Source: Ancylostoma caninum (taxonomy: Eukaryota > Nematoda > Chromadorea > Rhabditida > Ancylostomatidae). From it: 64,000 nt of DNA. The stretch is taken from the NCBI GenBank assembly GCA_037903475.1, contig JBAJFG010000617.1, positions 124,001-188,000 of the forward strand. Reading direction: 5' to 3'. The translations under genes were made by a program, and so were the position numbers. Numbering within the stretch: the first letter of the stretch is position 1; the number at the start of each line of letters is the position of its first letter. The notes beneath the pieces were generated by a model. The model was given only the letters and a program-made list of their open reading frames with translations. It searched no databases and was not told the origin of the DNA. Positions 54,553 to 64,000 of this stretch are shown in pieces.

Positions 54553-55966
54553 AAGGGAAGTGCACGAAGATAAGCTGCGATTTCGGAACGAGACATATAT
54601 GGTTGGAAAACTTATCTCAAATGATGTTACAGGTTATATTTGAAATTTGCTAAATGGTTAATACAAGCTCAAAATTCCATTTCCTGCCATATTGACAATA
54701 CCTCCCTCAACCATGTATGGCAGCTGGATAGCAGAGTGGATAGCGATGCTGACTCATAGGATGGAGGTCGAGGATTTGCATGAGGGGTGTGCGGAATTTT
54801 CCGTTTTCCGCCCATTTTTGGCCTTCCGTTTTAGGTTTTACGTTTTACGGGATTTTAGCCCGGAAAACGGAAAATCCCGGAAAATTATGGAGGGAGACGA
54901 GGTATTTGTTTTCGGGGTATTTCCCAATCCTGAAGAGGGTTCACATGTTTTGATGCGCAATGTATATGAGTTCACAGCAATGGCGCCAAAATTGACGTCC
55001 AACCGAAGTACCATCAGTGGACTTGAAGTTTTCTAATTTCTTGAAAGAGTCACCATTTATGCTCATCAAGAAGATGCTTAGGAAATCCAATGTTGAGAGG
55101 GACTTTTGGTCACAAACCTATGCTTGGGCAAAATTTTCCGTTTTCCGTCCATTTTTGGCCTTCCGTTTTACGTTTTACGGGATTTAAAATTTCACTTCCG
55201 CACATCCCTGGTTTGCATCCTGTCATCCCCAATTTTGTTTCGTAAACTTCAATAGCTGACCATGAGCAATTGCTACGAGTGCTGCTTTGAAAATAATGGA
55301 AAATTGCTCTATACTGGGTGTTAATGCAATATCGCCGCGAAGACCAAGTATTTTGATGTGCCATATAATCTATTCGCTCACTTTCTCCATTCTATAATCG
55401 CCTTACATGTTCGACTGCTCACGCGTGGTTGCGCTTTTAGTGGCCATATTTAGTCAGGGTGATAGCACCAGCGCAACTTCAATTTTGATGTTCACCGCTG
55501 CGGTTAGTGAAAAATTCTTCTATCAGATTGTACCTGTTTTTGTTCAGGCCATAAAAGTGATCAATTGTAAAAAGAATTGGGCCAAGCCTTTATCAAACAG
55601 CGTAGTAGACCTCATACAAAGGAAGTCTGCCTGTAGCTTTCATAGTGTAACATCAATAATCAGCAATCTCCTGAACAGCTCCTTACCCTGTCAAAGGTCA
55701 GCAAATGAAGTTTGCAAAACAAAATTGGGGACAGGATGCAAACCCTCGACCTCCATCCTATGTGTCAGCTTCACTATCCACAAAGCTATCCAGCTGCCAA
55801 TCCATGATCGAGGGAGGTATATGTCAATATGGCAGGAAATGGAATTTTGAACTTGTATTAACCACTTAGCAAATTTCATATATAACCTGTAACATCATTT
55901 GAGATAGGCTTTCCAACCATATATGTCTCGTTCCGAAAGCACAGCTTAAGTTCGTGCACTTCCCTT
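54553..55966. repeat. Inverted pair of 275-bp tRNA-like units
   Basis: 54553-54781 plus 55219-55262 is matched inverted by 55696-55966 at about 88-90 percent by eye. Both arms contain GGAACGAGACATATATGG, AATGATGTTACAGG and CAAAATTCCATTTCCTGCC. Near the inner end lies a tRNA-like stretch: TAGCAGAGTGG (A-box-like, 54729-54739) and GGGTTTGCATCC (B-box-like, intact in the right copy at 55735-55746). They are therefore two copies of a pol III-type SINE or tRNA pseudogene unit in head-on orientation, or one segmental inverted duplication. Confidence 0.8.
54782..55210. mobile_element. hAT-like MITE nested in the left unit (429 bp)
   Basis: Termini AGGGGTGTGCGGAA and, inverted at the right end, CAGGGATGTGCGGAA resemble hAT ends. 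They are bracketed by ATTTGCAT (54774-54781) and GTTTGCAT (55211-55218), an 8-bp duplication with one difference. Removing the element rejoins the left arm so that it aligns with the right arm. Inside, TTTTCCGTTTTCCG and CCATTTTTGGCCTTCCGTTT occur twice in direct order (about 54797 and 55131). The insertion splits the B-box-like motif. No protein is encoded. Confidence 0.8.
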
Positions 55967-56534
55967 CTCAGTATTTGGAAATGCATCGTGGACGAGAAGC
56001 TAACACGAAATTGAAAGTCTACTCATGGTTTCTGAAATTTAATTGTGACAATTATTCGGATGCTGCCCCTTCCCACTAAATGCTCCTTCATGTGGTAAGG
56101 CCGTTATTAAGTGAAAAGAGCTACCCTGCTTTTGCTTGCACCTCGCAGTAGTTCGGGCAGGTGAAAGTTAGGCTCAACCATTCTTAGGACCGAATAAAAA
56201 GAAGTGAATTTCATCAATTATTCCATTATTTGGAAGCATATTCGAAAATTGGATAAGTCAAAAAAAAACCTACAGGCTCAATTATCATTTCTTTACAGCT
56301 GTATTGCAGTGTTCGAAGTTGAGTGTTTAGTTTCAGAAACGTGCAATATAGCGACAATATGTATTTGTGTATCCAACATGTAGGTATCTAATAATCCTAG
56401 GTACTGGTTGAAGTCACTAAGAGACCGCTCATATCAACGACATCTTATGGTTACGAAGCACACACGATCCAACTATTTGTCCTTACATACATACAAGTAT
56501 GTCTCAATAGATAGTCAGGTGTTCTATATCTCAG
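55967..56534. other. No gene seen
   Basis: AT-rich; no open frame or repeat recognised. Confidence 0.5.
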
Positions 56535-56640
56535 GAGACCTGTCAAAGTTGACCAGTGGACCTGAGGGATAACGCGCTCGCCCAAGGTGCCTGGGCTTGT
56601 TACCCCATTGACCAAGTTTCTTATGCAGTGCAAATATTCA
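56535..56640 (+). repeat. tRNA-derived SINE (candidate)
   Basis: GGACCTGAGGGATAACGCGC is followed by GCCCAAGGTGCCTGGGC, which folds as an anticodon arm (five pairs, seven-base loop), and then TTGTTACCCCATTGACCAAG. The layout is that of a decayed tRNA-related head and body. The A and B boxes are poor. Confidence 0.35.
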
Positions 56641-59600
56641 GTATTTACTGGAGAGAAACACTTCAATCTGAAGGACTAGTAAAACCAACGGAATGAAAAA
56701 AGAGATAGAAAAAGAAATAATCTAAAAACTAAGAAAAATTACAGTAACCATTGAACCACAGAGCCAGCAGCCACCATGGCGTCAATATCACACGAGATTT
56801 TTTTTAATGGAGATTTCACGCGAGTATGCTATTACTCTAGCTTTGGAAGGCGTATTCCATTTCAGAGGCGTAGCTGCTCAGAATTGCCTCTCATTTTCTC
56901 CAGATTTTGGAATACCGTAGTGTTCCTCTTCTACGGCTCCTTCTGCTTTAAATAGTGTTGCTCTTTGTTATAAATGTGTAATACTGTAAAGTAGAAGTAT
57001 ATATGTATGTATGATGAGTCCAGTACCACGACCTCATCGCGTTTTTGAGGGAAAATTTCTGCTGATTTTAGAGCGCGGTTGGTTTTCTGCATGCAACACG
57101 TGTTTTTTTTTGGCCACACCAAAACCGATTGTTGGTTTGGACAGAAAAAAAATTGTATGAAATCAACTTTCTGAAGCAATCAGTGTAGAAATTCAAAAAT
57201 TTCTAAACCTTCCTGCAGGGTGATATTTCCTACAATAAGTCTATCCGCTATTATTCACCAATAGATCCGTTGTGTTTTGCGTCGATAGCAAATCGAAACA
57301 AACGAGAAGAGGCGGTGCCGCTGTTGCACTAGTATTGGTGCATGCCCGAACGCTCTTTTTAATATTCACTATCAACTCTTCCATCTCCCTTCAGGAGCTA
57401 TAATACCACTGGTTTTCAAAACTTGAACGGCGAACGGCGAACGAATTAACCCGGAGTGCAAAAATCGGCTGGTGCACGGGGCGGCGCATCTGAACCCTGT
57501 GATTGGTGGATTCATTAGGCCAGCAAATGGCAAGCATCGGCAGCAGCGCTATTTCACGACACCATACAACGACAGGGAAGACGTGTTTCATACAACAATG
57601 GTTCCATTACTCCTCTGTATCACATTGCTAAAGTTGCCTGCCCCTGGGTCTGGTATTTTTTCTAACATGCTGTCATTTCCTCATCACTATCTCCTGCTTT
57701 AACGTCAAATCAGCAAGACAGGTTTGTCATAGGTTAAACGTTTGCTGTGAACAGCTGTGCTGATATGTCCTTCAAAATGATCGTTCCTATGAATTTTGAA
57801 ACGATGCAACTTGATTTAGTGAGAAATTTTCTTTGCGCTGCTGCCTCAATTCATGACTTTATATCTTCCGATTATCCAGCGAATCGTACATTAGTGTAGG
57901 AGCATTCTATCAGAGAAAGATGCTCGATAAGCTGCGAGAACCACACTGCATAGAAGGTCATGGAATAGCATATCGAGTTCTGCATGGGGAACTCGTCCAC
58001 CCTGGATTGGAGAGAATTGGACAACAACCACAAGAACATCAAGAAACATGCTCTGTACTAAGAAATAAAGGAGTATAGCTGTAATATAATAATTAAAAAT
58101 AAGAGATAGCTGAGGAATATTGAGGAATATGCTCTGGTTATACCCTGTACTTTTGTGACACGGATAGCCATAGCCGCTTTTTCACCCTACTATGCTGAGC
58201 TATCCCAGTGGCATATTCACGAACTCGTCATAGTACTCGCGGAAAGGGTTGCAAACATCCGCTCATAGTAAGCGGGATGCGTAGAGCATTCCCTGTAGCA
58301 TTCACGAGTTTGGGCCCATAACCCACCTCAGACTGTTTGGGGGCAGCTACGGTTTTCTCACCAGTAGTGGGAGATTTCTAGGGGTATTCCATAGGAAAGC
58401 CGTGGTAAACCAAGTCTCCATGGAAAAGGAAGAGGTCGGAAAGACCTAAACAGTAGTTATTTCAAATATCAGGGGCTCACCCACTGATTTCACCCCAGTT
58501 ATGCAAACCATTTCGAAGGACAACGAAAAGAACCTTTCCCTCTTTTCTGAATCTTCCCACCGTGTTTGCTCTCAAGAAAAGGAGGCCGAGTTTTCCCGTC
58601 ACCATAGCACTCAGTAAGAGATCTTTCTAAAACCAATTCACCGCTGCTAAATTGCCGTGGAACCGAACATCATCCAGTTGCCACTCATTTCATCGGGTAT
58701 TTAGAGCGCAGAGAACGCTCAATCTTTGCCATCTGCACGTCCTGAAATCAAAGTCCCTCTTATATCGATCAATAAAAAACATATTATTAAAAAACATACT
58801 TTCTCATCATCAGCTTGGAATCGAGTTGGAAACTAAGGCTACAGTCACCTTGGCCAAGAATCATGATGCTAGTTGAACAGTTTGAGTTCTGGATTTCTAA
58901 TTTGATGTTATGGTCCTTTGTTCTTTCTTTCTTGTCTATATGCTTGTAGGATATTACACGACACACCCGTTAGGGCGTAACAACTAAATAAATAAATAAT
59001 TGAATAAACAAATAAATAATTGAATAAACTCTCCAAACTCGAGGGGGGGGAGGGCTGGGGCGACACCTTTGACCCCATGGCAGGAGACATATCTCAGAAG
59101 TGGGTTCAGGAATTTCACCGAATATGTTTTGAAATTCGGCTGATCCCACTTCGTCGGGTTGATTTTGTAGAACCAGACGTGTTTCGCAAATTCGGCTTGT
59201 ATTTGCAGATGTCATGGATGGCTTACTCGGAAAGAATAATTTCCCATTTTTGGCTGAACATCTCGTTCACACTGTACGGACACAACACAATATTTAGTCA
59301 CAATCTGAATATTCGCTTTTGTATAGTTGGATTCGAACATTTCGAAAATTTGACTTTTGGAAGAAGAAAACAATGCAGGAGAAAAAAAAAAACAAAAAGT
59401 GCTGTTAAAGCTTGGCTTTTGTGTATTGATTTGATGAATAATTTACCAACTGTTTCTTAATCGGTTGGCAAAATAAGAACATAAATAAATAGACAAGTAG
59501 ATAAATAATTGGACAAATCAATTAATAAGACACGTTATGATTGTTTGTTTAGTTCTACATATGTCTTCATTTCTCCACTACTCAAATTTATTTTGCCTTT

Positions 59601-60351
59601 CGTTTTTTATAAATCTTTTATATGAGTATTTTTGGTAGATCACCATTGTGGTGTATAAGAGAACAAATAATTAAATATCATCACTATCATTTTTTTCAGT
59701 TAAATTTCCTTTCTTTATAAGAAGGAGATAAGCATTCATAGCAAAGTTCCAAACTAACCAGAGTGCACTCGTACCTGAATTACGTACTAGTTGTCCTTGG
59801 GTGCAGCCAATTAACCAGGATTTCCGCCGCCAAAGTGCTAATGTGTTGTTTCCTATGGCTTCATTGTTGACGCCGATACGTGTGAGCCCTAAATCAAGTT
59901 TCTTACACTTTTAGCTGCAGCTGTTTGTGACATAAATCACTTTTTTCATCTTTCTTTTGTGATAATGGGCTGCTGGCGACAGTGGGTGAAATTGCATGGA
60001 ATGTCAGATGACAAGAAGAGAGGAAAGGATGAATGTCTCAGCTTACTCAGCACTCAGCGACTTCCTTTGCGAAAACTGGTGGTGGTGTTTGAAAAAAATG
60101 ATCCTCTAAAAAATTAATGCAGCTGAGGAGTATTCAATAGAACTCCATGTCCGAGGTTGCTGATGAATAAAATATCTATATGTCTGGTGATTATGCCATT
60201 GGCCCTGATGGGGCTAAATTTAGAAAGAAAGTTTTTCCAGCCAGTAGCTCCGTGGGCTCACCGCGCCGTTAAGCCTTTTGCGATAGGTTTAGCGCTTGAT
60301 AATTTCCGTGAATTATTGCCGGAAAACTAACGAGCAGCCATTTATTTCCAG
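56641..60351. other. Long interval without a recognisable gene
   Basis: It contains an (AAAT)n/AATAAATAATTG array at 58983-59030 next to GTTAGGGCGTAACAACTAAA, a G-run at 59043-59050, and a second TAAAT-rich stretch at 59480-59525. A plus frame at 59020-59460 (146 codons) has no recognisable domain. A GC-richer block at 57425-57560 may be a dispersed repeat. Confidence 0.45.
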
Positions 60352-60707
60352 CGCCTTCGTTGAAGTCTCTCGCGACCTCAGCGCACACTCTCTGGCTCAA
60401 GTGCTTCGGCGCCTGGGCTCTCCGGCCCGCGGGGCACGTTCTCGCGGCCGCCTGGCCTGTCTCGTACCTCGCGACTCGGAGCAACGGCGAGACGGCGACG
60501 AGTGCCTGGGCTGTGGGCTGGGCTGGACTGGCTGGCTGACTGGCCGGTTGGCTCGCAGGCTGGCTGGCTGGCTGTGGCTGCTGGGTCTAGGGCTCATTGT
60601 CGTATGGAGCCGACCGCGACGGCGGGCATTAGCATGCGGTCATTCGGAGAGCCGTTATCCGCGAATCGTCTCAGGCATTCGGACAGAAATGCTGAGCTGT
60701 TGCTTCG
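60352..60707 (+). CDS. GC-rich first exon of an unidentified gene (5' end)
   Basis: An acceptor TTTATTTCCAG (ending 60351) suited to spliced-leader addition opens a 356-base GC- and CpG-rich block that ends at a perfect donor TTCG/GTAAGT (60708). The last start codon (ATG 60689) gives MLSCCF followed by the first base of a split Gly codon. A Cys pair right after the start is typical of N-termini that become palmitoylated and attached to membranes. A longer in-frame reading from 60296 is also open but is low-complexity (Trp/Leu/Arg-rich from GGCT repeats) and more likely 5' untranslated. The next exon was not found before the window end, implying a first intron of over 3 kb. Confidence 0.4.
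60530..60590. repeat. GGCT-rich simple repeat
   Basis: GGCTGGCTGACTGGCC and GCTGGCTGGCTGGCTGTGG form an imperfect GGCT array inside the GC-rich exon. Confidence 0.8.
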
Positions 60708-63700
60708 GTAAGTGCACTTACCCATTGATTTACCTTATCCTTTAAGGTCATTTACCCATATGATTACTAGTCACCCCATTTATTCTTAATTTTTTCCATT
60801 CAATTTACTCCTCTGACTCATACGACATCATCGTGGCAATGCTGGTGGTGTTCCGGTAGCTCGCGTGCCGGCTGTCAAGCTCCACTAATGGATTGCCGCT
60901 TTGTTTTCCGCCTTGGAGTGTGTGCTGCTTAAGACAATCGTCCCTTAAAGAGCATTTCTTATGCGGCCGGATTGTCCATTGTTCGCTGGACAACTGCCAC
61001 ACAAACTACGTACGGAACGCTAGGGCTTCTTCTACTAGCAGCCTTATAATCCATAGGCGACCGACGCGTTTTTGCCAAGTGTTCATTTCCCACTAGTCTC
61101 CTTAATCAGCCGCCAGCCACCGCCGATGCTGCTGCTGCTGTGCTGCTCCCCCCCCCCCAAGCGGGAAATTCGTCAACCCTCTCCTCGCTCGCCTTCATTT
61201 TTAATTAATCACTCTTCTCTCTTGTTGTTTTCACTTACTGCAGTTTAGAACTCATTTGGAGCGCTTTCCTGGAGCTTTGTCGAGCTCATTGTTTCCTGGA
61301 AGCTCTTGCGCTGCTTGCAATTTTTCTGGATTTTAGGCTTTTTGTGCGCGTGACACTCCTCATCCTTTCCACAGTGTTAATATTTGTTTTGTAAGAAAAA
61401 TGTTGGAGAAGAGGCCTCAATGACACTAGTCTCTTTTCTTCTCTAGGGTAAACAGCTCATCCTAGAGGATTAGGATTCTCAGTGCTTGTGTCAGACGCAT
61501 TGTTCCCTCTTGCTTGCTGTGTGTTCGCCTACTTCTCTTTGTTGTAATTATCTGTATATAAGCCGGTCCAGGATATTTTCCACGAATATCGGCATTTGGT
61601 CGAAGAGAAATGCCATGAAGATTGAACTCGATCCCTAAAAAATCCTACGCAAACTATCCTACAATACCTCACCCATACAATACTTCACCCAATCCTACAA
61701 TACTTCACCCATTTCCTAAGAAATTTCCTTTTCTTTAGCTTTGTATTTCTATATTTTCAAACGTCTACACTGCTGAGAATGGGAGATCTTTCTACCTCGG
61801 AAGAACTCGTCTATTTTCAAAAGAAATCTGGGGGAAATTTGCTCACTAGTCATATTTTCCTTCTAAAGCATTGTACCTACCTTTGGGCTGATGGTTCCGT
61901 GACTTAAACTTTTCAATTAGAAAAAGGATGAGTTTTTCTGAAAGTTCCTTTGGAAAACTCGTACTTCCTCCCGGAAAACGTTCGCGAACCTTCCTTGCCA
62001 GTCAGTTATATTCCTTCCCAGGAAAAACATTTCCACCTTCAAACGAGGTGTCCTATGACTTTAAACGCTTACGCTGCTTAAAAAGGAACAGTTTTCCGCC
62101 TTGTATTTCATATATGTATTCAAAAGTCCGCAATCTAGAAAATAAAAGCTCTATGATTCTCCCACTTCGTCTTTTTTTCGCACTGCAAGCGAGTACAGTA
62201 CGTCCGTTAATTTTTAACTCTTGACTTCTATCGACAAACGTCATACAACTTGGACTGGACTCTTTTTTCCTAATAATTGGGGTTCTATTTTAATATTTAA
62301 AGGGGTTTATAGTTCGTCCCACCTCCGTTACAGGAAACTCGTTCTTTTTGCACTGCTAGCATTTATAGCTCTATTAGCCGTCCAATAATTACATTTCTAT
62401 CCAAGAAACGTCACCCTGCTCCAAAGGACGTCCATGTTTCCCTATTTGGAGCTTTTCCACCTCATCAGCGTTCCGCAAATTTGGGTACATTTGAATACTT
62501 TGAATTTTTGAATTTTGATTGGACAAAAACTCATTCAAATCCCGTGGCTGCATAAATTCACGCTCTAATGGGAACTTCTGGAAGTTTTTTCCCGGATGAT
62601 TTCCTTGGTGACGCGGCATTGTTGCTGTCCACTGCGCTGCTTTGCATGCACGAATTATGCATAAGGATGAGTTGTCTGTGGCGACCAGCGGGAGGGCAGA
62701 ATATTTAGGGGGATTTACAACTTTCTTCAGCATCAGATGCATGAGTATCCTGAAAATTATTTTTTGCAAGTATATATGGTACGAACTGTCCACTGAACGC
62801 CTCGCGCTCTAGCTCTTCTGAAAAATTGTTCTTTTTTTAGTACAGTCGGTCGCAGAGATCCATGAGAGTGCGAGATGATGTACTACTACGTATACTTAGG
62901 ACCATTACTTTACCTTTCTTTCAACCCCCCCCCTTAATCCTCCCTCCCTCAAAAAAAAAAGAATTGCTATTTTAGAACTCTCCTAAAGCTTTAGGTAAGC
63001 CCAAAAAAGAGTGAGTTTTCTGCCTTGGAAGCTAGCAGTTAAAAAAAAAAGAAATCCACGAGAAAAGTTATACTATGTAGCAAGCCGAATACTGGAATAC
63101 AGTGAATTGTTGACTAAAATGATTTATTCGATTTTTTCTTCATATCTCAAGAATATTGGAAACATTTAATGTATCGATTTTCTGAAACTGAATTCCTGCT
63201 CAAATTTCTATTCTAGTAGGTCACTGTGTACTAATTTTGAGGTTTTCTCCGCATTTTGCAAAGATTTTCCCACACTTTCCATGCACAGTTTTTCCTATAT
63301 CCAGATGTATTCTTAACTTAACTTGAAGGAAGCAGCGGCAGGGTTAATTACCCGCTGTTGACAATGTGCCGCTCCATTACTGGGAATACATCAATCGGTT
63401 TCTCTTGCTTTCCCAAGCAGCTCGTTCTCGTTTACGCTGTCGTGGGAAGGGAAAGGCGACTTCTAGAGCAAATTTGTTGTTGTTACGGCTATCGTGGGAA
63501 AGCTAGATCCGGAAAGGTGATGTAATGGATTCGCAAAGTGGGAGTTACCCCAAGATGGCGAGAGAATAGGCAGATATATCAATTTCTGCTTGGAAAACAC
63601 GTCCACTCTAGATGAGCAGGGAATTGAGAACCTTCTCGGGAACAATCGTGAATCCCGCCAATGGAGGGCAGTTTTTCAGGATCTTCCTCCCACTACTGTA

Positions 63701-64000
63701 AGAACAATATATACCAGGTGCAAATCTTTATCGAGCCAAGGCTCTCAAAAGACTTTTTAACGATATATGTCATTAAATTTGTCCGCGGCACGTTTCCGTT
63801 CCATATGTGAAGGGGTAGCACGGAGGCAATTTTCGCAGTAGTCAGTCACTTAGCAAAAAGTTCCCAGCACATTTCCCCTTCATGTCGCCGCGCCGCTCAT
63901 ATCGCCGAACACCTCACTGAATCGCAGTTTTACACTGTTTTTCATCCACCTGGAAAAGCGAAGAATTCGCCGTTATCCATGCTTTTATTGGTGCTCGGAA
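60708..64000. other. Probable first intron; no further exon recognised
   Basis: Starts with GTAAGT. It holds a CTG/GCTG run and a C11 tract near 61130-61160, C and A homopolymers near 62926-62960, and pyrimidine-rich stretches. Frames at 61928-62224, 62389-62793 and 63463-63645 have no recognisable product. No alternative gene was seen. Confidence 0.35.

Noticed and set aside
59020..59460. A 146-codon plus frame after the AAAT array
   Set aside because: No recognisable family, low-complexity ends, no splice or leader evidence.
1..64000. CRISPR arrays, bacterial operons, rRNA genes
   Set aside because: No regularly spaced short repeats with unique spacers, no ribosome binding sites or tight gene runs, and no rRNA-like conserved sequence were seen.

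Overview
The window is nematode nuclear DNA, most likely from a parasitic strongylid (hookworm-like) worm; this placement is inference. The evidence is tiny introns of 45-95 bp with TTTCAG or TTCAG acceptors, bare AG acceptors just upstream of start codons that suit spliced-leader trans-splicing, a serpentine chemoreceptor resembling the nematode Srv family, and a transposon mix typical of these genomes: Penelope-like GIY-YIG elements, RTE-type and CR1-type LINEs, Mutator-like (MULE) and mariner transposases, and TTAA-, TA- and 8-bp-duplication elements. There are no bacterial operons, ribosome binding sites or CRISPR arrays. Gene density is low and long open frames are nearly all transposon-derived.

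Layout. 1-12 kb: mostly plain sequence, with pieces of secreted-protein genes: a signal-peptide exon and two short followers (5650-5959), an isolated exon (7037-7190) and the spliced 3' end of a cysteine-rich protein gene (9852-10194). 12-18 kb: a decayed spliced MULE transposase gene on the minus strand (about 14.8-17.4 kb), interrupted by a TTAA-flanked element and disrupted by two internal tandem duplications. 18-29 kb: palindromes, a minus-strand RTE-like LINE (21.35-23.2 kb), a Tc1/mariner remnant (24.1-24.9 kb), an element with perfect 8-bp target duplications (26.3-26.9 kb) and a CR1-type LINE fragment between inverted GC-rich blocks (27.0-29.0 kb).

29.5-31.8 kb holds an Srv-like chemoreceptor gene with four clean consecutive exon junctions, but its TM2 exon was not found. 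32-36 kb: a LINE tail, a foldback region, and a 5'-truncated Penelope-like element with GIY-YIG domain and a hammerhead-like tail. 38.7-45.1 kb: a broken mariner, two copies of one TTAA element family, a second chemoreceptor scrap, a 967-bp LTR followed by a Gag-like frame, and an almost intact 1284-bp mariner with TA duplications.

45-60 kb has no clear gene but holds foldback structures: an inverted repeat (48.6-49.1 kb), a minisatellite between long direct repeats (51.6-52.6 kb), and two inverted copies of a tRNA-like unit, one split by an hAT-like element (54.55-55.97 kb). At 60.35-60.71 kb a GC-rich exon ends in a short Cys-rich N-terminus and a perfect splice donor; it is the best candidate for the start of an ordinary gene running off the right edge.

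Across the whole window, several short near-perfect hairpins (arms 14-37 bp, loops 6-12 nt) stand alone. One at 19122-19202 has the shape of a microRNA precursor.
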